A stretch of DNA of 64,000 bases from Daphnia carinata (GCF_022539665.2 NC_081334.1:6232424-6296423); one strand, 5' to 3'; shown: positions 15,101-26,032, counted from the stretch's first letter. Numbers and translations are program-made. The notes: generated by a model not told the origin, from the sequence alone.

Positions 15101-18100
15101 ACGCGTTTTACGGTGCGTCCGTTCAAGGGTGGCAGGAGGCGCAGATCTCGCAGCTCGAATCCAAACATCACCAGCTGGCCCAGCTGGAGAAGTTTGTGCG
15201 CGAAGAGGGCGCGGCCATCCATCGGTTAACGCGCAATCAGCAAGTTTTGAGACTGGCCATTCGGGGAATTCGTCAGCAGACCAACACGGCCCTGCAAACC
15301 GCCGATTATGGCGAGGTGGAGCGTTGTCGTCAACAGCAGCTTTTCCTGGAACGTGAACTTAGCCAAATCCACTCGTTACTGGCACTCAGCTCCAAGCGAT
15401 TGGAAGACGCCGCCGTGGAAATCAGTCGAATAGAGCGGGAAATATCCGCACTTCATCAGCAACTACATCGCGTCGGAGCCAACAATCGTCAACATCAATC
15501 TGCCGGGAGTGGCAATCACTCGCTAAACAGGTCCAGCAACAACGGCAGGGAAATGGTGTGGCTCGAGGCGGAATTGAATCGTGTTCAACAGCACGTTTCT
15601 CAACTGCAGAACAAGCGACAGGAACTCAGCGCTCAAGTCAATTGCCTGACGTCGGCCGATTACTTCCTCGATCTCGACGAATCGTTTAGCAGCACCGGAA
15701 CGGCCAAGCGCAAACCCATTAGCACATGGTCAATATTATTTTCTTTCCTTAAATTTTATCAATTTAAATCATTTTTTTGTTTTTTTCATTGGTCATTGCA
15801 GGTGTGAAACGGATCTAGACTCGCTGAACACGATCGATCGTTTAACACGGAACCAAGATCCATCGGCAATGTATTTCAATACTAGCGCTGGATCGCAGCA
15901 CTATCAACAGGAACAAGAGCAGCAACACGAGCAACAGTACCAGTACGACGACCCTACGATGCCTGTAGATATCAGCGAAGCGGATGAGCGGATGAAACGA
16001 TACTACGGTATCGTACCTAAACAGCAGCAACAGCCGGTGGCTCCTAGCGCGGCAGACAAGGCCGAAATCCGCACGGTGCGCATCGTCAAACGCGAGTCGG
16101 AGAAGCGCCAACGCGACAAGACGAAGTCGCGTTACGACGACAATTCTTTCGCCATGGACGAATTGGCCGAAGAGGATCAAGCGCACGGCGGCTCGAACGG
16201 CTTCTGCAGCGAAGATCCCATCATGGATGATCCCGTTCTGTCGCAGTTTAGCCACGTGCTGACGCTGCCGAGGCGTGGCAGCAAGCGGGACGAGCAAGGC
16301 AGGCGCTCCCTGTCTCAGCGCAATTCCATCGCCATGACGGAAACTCCAGCGGATGCACGAACTCAACCTCCCGGCCCAGATCAGTGGAAGGGCTCTCTTC
16401 GTCCGCGTCGCAACATGTCTTCGGTAAGTTAAACCCTTTCATTTTATTTTATTTTAATTTTTCCGCTCGTTTCAAACACACCGTATCCGCTGTACAGTTA
16501 AAGGTAAGTGTTGCGTAATGAAGCATGCATTTTTTATTGTACTTTTATGTACGTAGTACATGTCCCGTTTTATATTTGTGTGTGCGTTTGTTATTGTGGT
16601 TAGTTGATTTCTGTTGCGTAACAATTGTCCGTTGCTTTTTTCGTTTTTATTATCGTTATCCGTCTATTTGTTTTTTGTTTTTTTTGTGTGTGTTGCTTTC
16701 CCACCCCGTCCCGGCACGGTTGTCCCGCGTTTATTTATAGTTGTCGCTTGGCGATCGTAATTCGTCCACCAGCTTGGACATGGATACTGCCGAGTCGATC
16801 GAAGAAGGACTGGGCAGTCTGGATTCGACTCAGCGCTCGCCCGTCCTTACCCCCGTCTATACTAGCGATGCGGCTCGTGAAATCGTCGAAGAAATGCGCC
16901 GACAGGACATGATATCGGCTCGGCGTGCAGTACCCCGGCATAAAAGACGCCACATAACCATATCCTGTAGTCAACCCCTTGTCTTAGAAGCCCTAACCTC
17001 TGATACGGTTCGTTTCTCTTTTGTTTTTTGTTTTTTTCTAAGTCATAATCCTGCTTCTTTTTCTTTGTCTATTGTTCGTCTCTGTTTCATTTCGTCGTTA
17101 CAAAAAAACTAACGAGGTCGAAAGGGAACCATTGATTTTCCCTTTTGGTTTTTATTTGGACGGATCTTTGTTAATGCTTCCGGTTTTTGTTTCCATTTAC
17201 AGCGCATGACGCAAGGACGGGCCAGAGATGACGTGGATTTGCAGAGAGCGTTACGCTTTCATCATCCGTTTGCTCCGGACGTTGTCCGATCGACCATCAC
17301 GCAAGCCATCCGCATTAACGAGAAGACGATTGATAATATACTTTGCGCTCCCGATAAAATCGTCATTCCCGAGCGTTACGTGCCCGAACAGGAAGTGGAG
17401 GAACTCGGCGAAGAGGAGAAGCAAAAGAGGCTCAAGAAAACCGAATCCATTCGACGCATGCTGACGGGCTATTCGACTGGTGTTGATCTTCCACGACCTC
17501 CCTCCAGTAAGTAACAAGAGCCTTTTGTGTTTTGCCTTTGTTTTTTCTAAGCGTTAGGATCCGCTAACCGTCTGTTACTGCTTTGACACTAGTCGCTGCT
17601 GCCAACGACATTGTAGAACTGTCGGAAGCCAAACAGCTGCTGGCCAAGGAGCGTCAGCAACGCGATCATTTCATCGGCCTCAACCAGATGTTGGTCGAGG
17701 AGATTAAAGAGAAGAGCAAAATGGCAGCAGGTAAAACAAGAATTTGGCATTTCAAATATATTTTCGCTTGTAGCATTTTTGAATTGTTTTTTTGTTTTTT
17801 TTTTTCAATTACTTTTTGGCACGCATTTATGATTTTATTTTTGGTTCGTTACATTAGCTGATGCATGTTGTTGTTTTTTTTTTTTTGTTTTTATTTCTTG
17901 TTTTTTTTTTTTATTTGCCCGACACACAGCGCCGAGCCTGAGCATGGAAAGCCAGTATGCGGCTTGAAGCGAAACGCAAGTCAATAAATTGCGCAACTTC
18001 TCCTCCTTGCCATGCCTTCCTCCTAGCGTAGAGTTTCCCCCCACCCTCATCGGTTAGTTTCCAAGTCTTTTCATTTTATTTTTTTTTACATCATGTTACA

Positions 18101-18322
18101 ACTCTGCCGCTTGGCTGCAGCTTTAACACGAATGTCGCTATGTTCACGCCCCGTGCTTAATGAACGATGATGACGATCCGATTGTTTCATAATCGCAATA
18201 TTTTAGTTCACGCTTTGGCCAACATGAAGTCGCGACGGGAGCACAGCAGCGAAGAGGAAGACTGGTCACCGCCCGCCGATCCATTGCCCATCTATCAACA
18301 GCGCTACAACTACCTCACATGA
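174..18322 (+). CDS. kmr: kramer/PLEKHA4-7-like PH-domain scaffold protein (5' partial)
   Basis: Exons: 174-432, 1475-1706, 1800-1945, 2470-3623, 3756-3972, 4425-8204, 12335-12552, 12735-12935, 14629-14721, 14830-15728, 15802-16423, 16741-17007, 17203-17506, 17593-17730, then 18207-18322 (or 17930-17967). Phases agree throughout and give 2881 (or 2855) codons; the 5' end lies left of the window. A PH domain starts near residue 55 (GWLFKQGSDG, WKKRWFALS, LGSLLLPGY) and is split by an intron, followed by the family motif KRLLEWKQRMLQSPLTRK, the coiled coil EELVLLLIQLRRQ and the C-terminal IVIPERY...ESIRRML block. Long Q, S and P-rich linkers contain PPPKPS-type SH3 ligands. PLEKHA4/kramer binds phosphoinositides and promotes Dishevelled signalling by restraining its KLHL12-CUL3 ubiquitylation (known from fly and human). 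Any WW domains would be upstream. The exon at 4425 uses a weak acceptor. Confidence 0.92.
8205..12334 (+). other. 4.1-kb intron of the kramer-like gene
   Basis: Rich in long T and A runs and in CA/GT and GA tracts. No nested gene or recognisable RNA gene was found on either strand. Confidence 0.7.
17930..17967 (+). CDS. kmr: alternative last coding exon of the kramer-like gene
   Basis: From the donor at 17730 (phase 1), splicing to the cag ending at 17929 gives a 12-residue tail (APSLSMESQYAA, stop 17965-17967). The acceptor has a long T-rich tract. Splicing instead to 18207 gives a different 39-residue tail ending YNYLT. Both are open and in phase, so the gene may end in two alternative C-termini. 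Confidence 0.5.
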
Positions 18323-19024
18323 ACTGACATGGTGGGACGACGACAGTGACGGGCGTCGTAGATGAGCGCGATCTTGTAGATGATTTTTTAAAAGAAATAT
18401 TTACAGGCGCATATTTCTTTAGGATTTTTAAAAATGTGTATCTCAACCCGCCTACGGTTGCGGGTTAATGAACCCGCTCCAGAATTAGATTGGCCAAAAT
18501 TTTTGTCGTCAGATTAATTGAAATAGAAAATCCTAAGTAATAACGAAAACGTAGTGGCCTTGTTGCAAATGATTCAAGGGTATTGACGTTACGCGATTGT
18601 GTTGTTGATTGTTATAAATAATCACGTTTTAAAACTTTTAAGGCAGTTTGGTGAATCGTTGTGTCCCTCTTTCCTTGTATGTTGACTAGGGCGAATGGAG
18701 TTTGAATTATTGTGAAGGGACATTGCCTTTTTTTTTTGTTTGTTTTTGGAACCGACTGGCACGATGCCCAGTGCCCAGTGTTAATGGCCCGTTTCACGTC
18801 ATCTTTGTTCAAATCAGGCTTTAATCTGCCTGTTTTTTTTTTATCGATTTTTTTTGTTCTTGATTTTTTTTTTTTTATCTCTTTATATAATTGACGCGGC
18901 GTAGTATTAAGGCCATTATATATCCATCGTCGCTGCAGCTTTATTTATCTTCAACGGACTTTATTGTTATTTTGACCAATGCTGATTTACTGACTTGACA
19001 CATATTACATCCTGCCTGTTTATG

Positions 19025-19030
19025 AATAAA
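19025..19030 (+). terminator. poly(A) signal of the kramer-like gene
   Basis: AATAAA about 700 bp after the distal stop codon and before the lipase gene; it is the first canonical signal noticed in that interval. Confidence 0.5.
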
Positions 19031-19307
19031 CAGAAGTGATATAAAAAAAAAATGAGGGAAAGATGAACTTTGGAGCTTGTTTTCTGTACTAATGGTTTTA
19101 TGCTTTTTTCTAAAGCTTTGCCAATGTATCCTTTTTGTTCTCTTGGGCAAAGTCGTGACATGGTATGTTTGTATTTACTTAATAACTTAATACCGCTTAT
19201 CTTGTTCCCATCTATATTTGCTTTTTTTTTCATTATTACAGGTAGACAATGTTGACTGACATTTTAGTTCAGTTCACCTTGTCCGAAGCGAACAGACGTT
19301 TACGTCC

Positions 19308-20684
19308 ATGTCTGCGGCAATGAAAACTCTCGTAATTGTGCTTACCTCGCTGGTGGCTCTTTCTGCGGCAGGTATATTTTTATCGATTTTTGATCTGGTG
19401 TTCAGTTTTCTCTCTATCTTTGATGCACTTTAGGATCGATAGCTCGCGCAGAAGTGAATCCTGTCGACGTCGTTTTTCAGCTGTTCACTCGGTGAGTTCG
19501 TCTGTTACATAATTTGGTAAACTCGCCATCAAAGTATTTTTATTCATTTACTTTCATTTTAGTGCAAATCCAACCCGAGCACAGCTTCTTTACTTGAATG
19601 ATGATGCCGCACTCGGACAATCGTATTACAACCACAGCCTGACAACGAAGATTATCGCTCACGGTCATTACGGCTCTCCTACATTAGCTTACTCCATGAG
19701 AGATGGTATGTCAGAATTACAGCAAAAGATCAATCTGTGAAGTAAACCGTTTCTTTTGTGTTTGTGGCTATCTATCTAGCTTATTTGGGCAAAGAAGATT
19801 GTAATGTCATTTCGGTTGATTGGTCGGTGCTTGCTGCCGGGGAGTACGTCACCGTGGCGCAGAATGGCGTTCCCACAGCGGGACTTACAACGGGCGAATT
19901 CGTCAACTATCTAATTGAAAAAGGAACGCCATTAAATGCCTTCCACTTGATTGGCTTCGATATGGGGGTAAGGCAGTGTCGTCATGATTTTTATGTAGCA
20001 TAGTTTTATTGAAATACCATTTCTTTTCAGGCTCATGTTGTTGGCGATGCTGGTGCTGCCGTGACTTCGGGCAAAGTCCCAAGAATCACTGGTAAGATTA
20101 ACTAAAGAATACCAATTTTGAACAGTTTTCATTTGATGTTTATTCTTCGTGTTATCCTCTTAGGTTTAGACCCGATTGAAGCGTACTTTTCGCTCGAATA
20201 CGTCGATGAACGTCTCGACACGACCGACGCATTGTTCGTCGATATCATCCACACACAAGTCACCTATTCCATTCCCATCGGACATATCGATTTTTATCCG
20301 AATGCTGGACTGGTTCAGCCGGGTTGCCCTGACCCTGACACTAGTATTACGAGTGTGCATTTTATCTTTATGACATTTACATTACCAAGAAATTTCTTTT
20401 TTTGTTTTCAGCGTGTTGTAGCCATTGTCGTGTGATCGATCTGTTCGCGGAATCCATTAGCAATCCATCTAGTTTCGACTCTTTGCGTTGCAGCACTTGG
20501 GAAAGTTACATCAATGGTGCTTGTGCTTCGAACAACCATGCATTCATGGGCGAAAATGTTAATATCAAGTAAGTTTTGTTTCTAGAATTGCTGCCCTCAT
20601 TAGCTGAACAATTTTGCATTTTCCAGCGCCCGTGGATCGTTTTACCTTACAACAAATGGCCAATCACCGTACTCCCAAGCCTGA
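19308..20684 (+). CDS. secreted pancreatic-lipase-family protein with Asp in place of catalytic Ser
   Basis: Eight exons: 19308-19371, 19434-19491, 19563-19705, 19780-19967, 20031-20091, 20164-20352, 20412-20568, 20627-20684; 305 residues, complete. The N-terminus is a clear signal peptide (MSAAMKTLVIVLTSLVALSAA). The fold markers are those of the pancreatic/yolk-protein lipase family: RAQLLYLNDD, CNVISVDWS, RITGLDP with the catalytic Asp, LDTTDALFVDIIHT, the Cys-Ser-His-x-Arg segment with the catalytic His (CCSHCR) and the end motif FYLTTN...PYS. The nucleophile elbow, normally GHSLGAH, reads GFDMGAH, so Ser is Asp. The protein should therefore lack ordinary lipase activity and may act as a binding or storage protein, as dipteran yolk proteins do (inference). 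Single-base miscall is unlikely, since Ser to GAT needs two changes from most Ser codons. Confidence 0.9.
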
Positions 20685-21260
20685 TTCCTGCTCTTATCAC
20701 TATTGACGTTACGGCTATTCGTTTTTACTACGTGTTACGAGAATTCTACTATAATGCAGTATTTTGTTAACATTTTATCATAGTCTTAATAAGCATTTTC
20801 CCAAAGCCGCTCCCGAATGCCAGTCGAGTACTTCCTTTCGTTAATTTTTCACAAGAAAAAGAGTACTTTTTATTCGATTATTGATTATGACAGTGATAGC
20901 AATGGGTTCAAATCTCGTTGCATGGTAAAGATGAAAGTTGCAGTTAAATTCAATTGATTGTTCACTTTGCTCAATTCATTGAATTTATTGTGCACTGCGT
21001 CTATAGTTTGCAACTGGCGCGGTAATTTTTAGCGGTTGACTTCATGCAAAAAAAAATGTTGCCCGGAATCAGCTTAATGTAGCTAAAACGTTGATGATTG
21101 TCGTCAGAAGTGGTTACCATTTTTGGCAAAATTTAAGATATACGTAAAAATTATAATTTGGATTCAAAATTCATCAAAAATGACGAAAATCACAATTGCA
21201 CAATGGCACCAAAGTTTTTTTTTACAAGTGTAAAAAACAGAAGAAAACAATAAATCGTAG

Positions 21261-21350
21261 TTATGGGTCACATGACTCGTGGCGTTCGTAGCGGACTTCT
21301 GGCGAACCTTCTTTTATTCTGCTCTCAGCTAACAAGGTAAAACAGTGAGC
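21261..21350 (+). repeat. dispersed repeat R3, copy a
   Basis: A stretch containing ACTCGTGGCGTTCGTAGCGG followed by a CTCAGCTAACA block is matched closely at 23239-23340 in the same orientation. No coding match recognised. Confidence 0.6.
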
Positions 21351-22051
21351 TCGTTTTAACATAATCCAACTTCCAACATAGTCCAACTTTTAAACTTTGA
21401 TGTATTATGAAATACGTTTCAGTATTCAGACCGTGTTGGTAAGTTGAAATATTTTGTTACAATGCTAGTCTTTTGTTGGTTTCACAGTGAAAAAACAAGT
21501 AACGTAAAGTAACGTAACGTAAAGTAACAAACAACGTAAAGAAGAAGTTGTAAAGTGTAAGTTTTGATACTTTATGTTGTAAAACAGTATATGGACAGAA
21601 CATGAAGAGAGGAGAAACCAAAACTCCATTCTAAATAAGTTTCAACATCTCTGGTCACCAATAAAATGTTCTTCCCTTTCAACCGACAGCCTGTAACATA
21701 CCTGACTTCGAATTAAATGTTGATGGCAACTCTTACACCGGAAATGTTGGTTGCACACACAAATTTACTATGACAGTAACACAACTAAACAATAACTTTC
21801 ATCATGTTTATTATTTAGATGCCAATCTGAAAGTACACTGAAGTTTTCCTCATTTCCACTGCTCGACCAAGCACACCGACAATTATGGTAACATCACATA
21901 ACAGTAATTATATCACTGGAATAAAATGAGAAAATTATAATTGCACAATTTCATACACAGATGCTTTTAGCTTTTACTCAACAATATCTTTACTTATTTT
22001 CTAATAAAATTGGCAAATGAAGTAAAGTAATTTAAGTCAGACTCTACATAC

Positions 22052-22118
22052 CATAAAGTACGGGGCTTCCTGCTGTGGCCGTAGGATGAAGTACTGCTGC
22101 AAAGAAAGATACTTGCAT
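22052..22118 (-). other. possible orphan first exon with signal-peptide-like start
   Basis: On the minus strand an ATG at 22118 opens a 22-codon frame (MQVSFFAAVLHPTATAGSPV...) that ends at a good donor (G|GTATGT) in phase 1. A TATATAAG motif lies about 35 bp upstream at 22149-22156. This is the layout of arthropod cuticle or secreted-protein genes, but no second exon was found, so it is probably a gene remnant. Confidence 0.3.
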
Positions 22119-22909
22119 GACTGTGAATTGCTGTGCTACCTGCCGTCCTTATATACGCGACGGCATATATACTATATGTTTCACATTCTACCTTGACCTT
22201 TTGCAGTGACCTCGACTAGAAGAATAACCTAAGGCAATTCTATTACAGAGAATAAAATATCCTCTGGCTCTTTAATTGTAGATCTGCCGTGTTTGGTGCT
22301 ATTATGGTGTTTCAGGCCTTGGAACGTGGATTTGAAAAAAAAATTCACATGCTAGGCACCTTTCGTAATTTTTGGATATACTGATCACACACCATCACGG
22401 CGAGTATTAACATTTGATTTTTTCTCTTTGCTGGTTTAATCTAGTCATACATGGTAATTATACCGATATCTATCGCTCAACTAGGCGACCAACAAATGGG
22501 CTTTCTGTAATTGATCCCTAAGTAAGAGACGGGATACGAGAATCCCTTTATTTTTTAAATTACTAGGCTGACGAAAAACTAATCTATTTTCGGAAATCAG
22601 CGTTCAATTCTGAATAAAGTATATGATTTTTGTTGAATTCCACGAGGTGTCGTTTTGGCGGAATTTTGGCAAAAGTGGAAAGGGCCTTCCCACTTTTCAT
22701 TTTTGGCAAAATTCTAGATATAATTAAAAAAAAAGAGTGTCGATTCAGAATTCAACGAAAATTACGAAAACCAAGTTTCTTTTTTCATTGGGATCATAGT
22801 TTTTTGTATAAGTGTAAAAAAACAGAAGAGAAAAATAAAAATATGGCAAACCGTTTTACCCAAAAAAAAAATAATATCGGCCTTCTTTTCTAGTAAAGAA
22901 ATCTGCCCG

Positions 22910-23222
22910 GCAAAATACCGGCTAAATAGCCCGACTAAATAAGCCCGACTAAGTCGGTCTTAAAATTTGTTTCGGCTGCATCGCGCTAGCGCTGTAGCGT
23001 ACTGGCACGCTAGCATTGCGTCAAATATTCGATTTATTTCAAAAGCGATTAACTTAATGAAAAAAAATAGCAATTTTACCGGAATTAGCATTAAATTTTT
23101 AGTATATCCTGTGATATCCAATCAATTCCGATGAGTGTCGGTTTTTGGGGGGAAAAATTTTAAGCCCGACGAATTAGGCCCGGGCGTAGTCGGGCTTATT
23201 TGGTCGGGCTTAAAATTTTGCC
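22910..23222. mobile_element. MITE-like element with AAGCCCGAC-bearing inverted ends
   Basis: The left end (GCAAAATACCGGCTAAATAG then CCCGAC repeats) and the right end (GTCGGGCTTATTTGGTCGGG then CTTAAAATTTTGCC) are imperfect inverted repeats of about 50 bp. The interior includes GCGCTAGCGCTGTAGCGTAC and no ORF. A related copy occurs near 32.76-33.18 kb. A target-site duplication was not established. Confidence 0.55.
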
Positions 23223-23238
23223 ATAATAAAAGGCAGAT

Positions 23239-23340
23239 ATGGGCAGCACTACTCGTGGCGTTCGTTGCGGACTTTTAGAGAACCCTCTTATGTTCTGCCC
23301 TCAGCTAACATCTCGTGTACTCTAGTAAGCAGTGAGCCTG
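23239..23340 (+). repeat. dispersed repeat R3, copy b
   Basis: Second copy of the unit at 21261-21350, sharing ACTCGTGGCGTTCGT and CTCAGCTAACA blocks and the following CAGTGAGC word. Confidence 0.6.
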
Positions 23341-24112
23341 TTTTTGCGGTATATATTTCAGGAAAAAAAACAAAACCAACAAAACTAAAGATGTAAAAAC
23401 AAACATTTGATGGCTAAAGAACAGTATTGTGAAACTAACTATCAGGAGAGCGTACGTTTTACCCAATTTTTCTACTATCTTATGTATTATATAAATTTAA
23501 ACAAGAAACTTAATTATATCACAATATTTTATAGCACGACAATAAAAATTTTTTATCCTTTTTAGCTGATTAATACATCTGTGATCCAGAGGATAGATTT
23601 CAGTATTGAGGTTTTCAACAAATACAAAATCCAACCCATTTACCAATTGTAATTCAGAAGTTGTGCAGCCGTTATTGATCCTGAAAGCCTTTTAAAAGAA
23701 GAATGCATAACAGGTAAAAATAGTATTGTAACACTCCAGAAGTATCTGTTATCTGTGTTCTTTAGAAAAAATTATTTCTAGGGAATGTGAGTAAAAGAAC
23801 CCATATTTGAGATTTGTGAGAACCAACATACGGGTAGGATGCCTTTTTAGTTATTAGCAACTTTATGCAAACAATTTGCAAGATATGTATTTGTGCTATT
23901 CTTGACTGAACATAGAAAGTCACTTACAGCATACATTTATCTCTAATACTAAAACTAAAACATTTACTTTCCAACTCAGTTAATATATGAAACCAAGACC
24001 ATGGGTTTTGGCTGTCGGTGCTTTAGAACAAAGATATTGTATGATGAAATTGTGTACGCTATTTTTTGAAGCTTGTGAAACTATCTGTAAATCAGTCTGA
24101 AATCATGTAAAA

Positions 24113-24180
24113 CCAATAGTTCTGAGGTAGAGCGTCTGCCTACTGAAGTCGAAAGTCTAGAGTTCGAGTCAAATCAGAGA
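24113..24180 (+). repeat. tRNA-like element 1 (degenerate)
   Basis: GAGGTAGAGC resembles the 3' half of a tRNA A box, and AGTTCGAGTC a B box, spaced as in a tRNA. Acceptor pairing is poor. Confidence 0.4.
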
Positions 24181-24320
24181 AATGTTCTTTGTAGTCCGAT
24201 GTGGATGTGGATGTGGATATAATGAATCAATATATTGTGAATTGGACGCATTAGAATATTATTACAAATGGAAATAGGTTTCCCTCAAAAGAAATGGAAA
24301 AATAGTTAATGTATAGGCAA

Positions 24321-24390
24321 GACTTGTGGCTCTATGGTTGAGCGTTGGCACCGCATGCCAGAATATAAAGGATCGATTCCCAACAGAGTC
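24321..24390 (+). repeat. tRNA-like element 2, GACTC family
   Basis: A 70-bp unit bounded by GACTT and GAGTC, which pair as an acceptor-like stem. It has a D-arm-like GGCTC...GAGC and a full 5-bp anticodon-like stem TTGGC/GCCAG around the loop ACCGCAT, then a B-box-like GGATCGATTCC. The loop lacks T at the U33 position, so a working tRNA is unlikely. Confidence 0.55.
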
Positions 24391-24587
24391 AAAGAAATGC
24401 AGCAATGAAATATGTACGTAAATTTAAATGTCGAATACAAAATTTCACTTGACCAGAAATCCATTTCATTTATAGCATGCATTTTAAGACGGAAATATTA
24501 AGTTGCATTGGGGCGCACTATAGTATTATTACTTGTGCAAATAGGTTATCTTTAAGAGACATGGGGAAATGGTTAAACTGTTTGCAA

Positions 24588-24657
24588 GACTCATGGCTCA
24601 GCGGTTGAGCATCGGCATAGTAAGCCAAAGGTTGAGGGTTCAACTCCCGAAAGAGTC
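24588..24657 (+). repeat. tRNA-like element 3, GACTC family
   Basis: 70 bp, GACTCATGGCTCAGCGGTTG at the left and AAGAGTC at the right. A-box-like and perfect B-box-like (GGTTCAACTCC) sequences are present. The anticodon-like loop ATAGTAA has T33 and would read AGT. Confidence 0.6.
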
Positions 24658-24818
24658 ACATGAATAACAATGATAGTTACCGGTGAAACAACTTAAAACA
24701 AATGCATATACTATCAACTGAATCAAGCACCAAACAAACGTTTTCCAAATGTTGGATTAAATGTCCATTACTATGATTTATCTAGAAAGAACTTAATGGC
24801 TACGGTTAAAATCCGTTG

Positions 24819-24840
24819 TATAGTAGTAGTAGTAGTAGTA
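24819..24840. repeat. (TAG)n microsatellite
   Basis: About seven uninterrupted TAG units. Confidence 0.9.
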
Positions 24841-25030
24841 TTATAAATATACTAGTTTCTCAATACTCAATAAAGAGGAACTTAACTTATTTATTAAAAT
24901 TTGTTACTGGTTACGAGATTAACTGTTAGTAAAATATCCGTTCGCGTGCTTCGCACGAAGTTTCCCAACCCGACTGGCCCCGTGGAATCGTGACACCTGG
25001 GAAGGTAGGAAGCCTGTGGAATCGGAAACC

Positions 25031-25092
25031 TGACTGGGAATCGAACCAGGAACCTTCGAGTTGTGAAGCGGACGCCTTGCATTTCTGGCATC
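25031..25092 (-). repeat. tRNA-like element 4
   Basis: Minus strand: TGCCAGAAATGCAAGGCG in the D-arm position, loop TTCACAA, and a perfect B box GGTTCGATTCC. The acceptor stem is not convincing. Its D-arm differs from the GACTC family. Confidence 0.45.
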
Positions 25093-25185
25093 TGCCCCCC
25101 TATATCCCCCCATTGGGATTTGGTTTTCTATTGACTCGTCGCTATAGCTACCTTAATGTGTTGAAGATACAGATCTTTAACATAC

Positions 25186-25256
25186 ATTCATTGTAGCTCA
25201 ACGGTAGAGCATTGGAACGTTAGCTGGGTACCTTGGGTTCAAATCCCATGATTGTA
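25186..25256 (+). repeat. tRNA-like element 5
   Basis: A strong A box (TAGCTCAACGGTAGAGC) and a perfect B box (GGTTCAAATCC) at tRNA spacing, with GTT in the anticodon position. The acceptor ends do not pair, so it looks like a tRNA relic rather than a gene. Confidence 0.5.
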
Positions 25257-25487
25257 AATATGTAATTACAATGTCCGTAGCGGTTTGCTCTAAAGGTTCA
25301 AGAAATAAATTATTGCTTTTTTTTCAAATTGATAAATTGACTTATATGTTTTCATTTTATCAAGTAAGTGCCCTCATGATGTTGATTTTACACACTTTTG
25401 CTTAGGCATTATTAACTTTACTCATACAAGGTTTCATATGAACGGAATTTTCACGAGTGAATTTGTTATCACATCAGAATGTAACTT

Positions 25488-25557
25488 GACTCTTTTGGGG
25501 ATCGAACACCAGATCTTCGGCATACCTCGCCGATGCTCAACCGTTGAGCCATGAGTC
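25488..25557 (-). repeat. tRNA-like element 6, GACTC family (inverted)
   Basis: On the minus strand it begins GACTCATGGCTCAACGGTTG and ends AAGAGTC, 70 bp. The anticodon-like stem TCGGC/GCCGA is perfect around GAGGTAT (anticodon position GGT). B-box-like GTTCGATCC is present. Confidence 0.6.
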
Positions 25558-25636
25558 ACACATATAATAATGATTCGTTTTCTTGTCTATTTTAGGAAAT
25601 CTATTTCATTAGAAAAAATTCCTGTTCGTTTGCATG

Positions 25637-25709
25637 TGTCGCCCTATATAAGGTTTGAACTCACGACCTTCGGCACCGCAGATAGACCCTCTACCAACTA
25701 GCCATTACC
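25637..25709 (-). repeat. tRNA-like element 7
   Basis: Minus strand TGGCTAGTTGGTAGAGG (A box) and AGTTCAAACCT (B box) at tRNA spacing; the remaining stems are degenerate. Confidence 0.45.
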
Positions 25710-25817
25710 ACTATGAACTGAAGTTACTTATTCTTATATAAATACTAGTTGCATGGTCTTCAATTTCTTTCTAAGTTCAACAACCTTGTCGTAGAGACAC
25801 AATGAAAAAATAAACAT

Positions 25818-25886
25818 GACTCACAGCTCAACCGTTGAGCACCGGCATCGCACGCCGAATGTATAGGGATCGAACCTCGAGGAGTC
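25818..25886 (+). repeat. tRNA-like element 8, GACTC family
   Basis: 69 bp from GACTCACAGCTCAACCGTTG to GGAGTC. The anticodon-like stem CGGC/GCCG surrounds loop ATCGCAC with T33 and CGC in the anticodon position. Confidence 0.55.
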
Positions 25887-26032
25887 TTCTAAAATACCAA
25901 GGTAATAAATAATATAAATTAGAGATCTACAGTGCATTGCTTGTACCATTACAAATGTTTACCAATGGCCAGTTGATGGCTCCGATGGTGTTTCATAGGA
26001 GAAAACTTTACAAGTAGTTTCATCTTCAAACG

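Larger units (their letters stand above)
20685..24100. other. gene-poor AT-rich interval with dispersed repeats
   Basis: No convincing coding exon except the possible first exon near 22.1 kb. It contains several related repeat fragments, annotated separately, and degenerate copies of a unit with the words GGCAAAATT(C/T)(T/A)AGATATA and ATTCAACGAAAATTACGAAAA near 21110-21220 and 22660-22780, with an inverted copy near 33200-33320. Confidence 0.6.

Noticed and set aside
24780-24841. CRISPR-like or other array at the TAG repeats.
   Set aside because: Simple trinucleotide microsatellite in a eukaryotic genome.
24113-25886. Functional tRNA genes.
   Set aside because: None has a full 7-bp acceptor stem plus T8 and T33 together with a complete T stem; they are called tRNA-like repeats.
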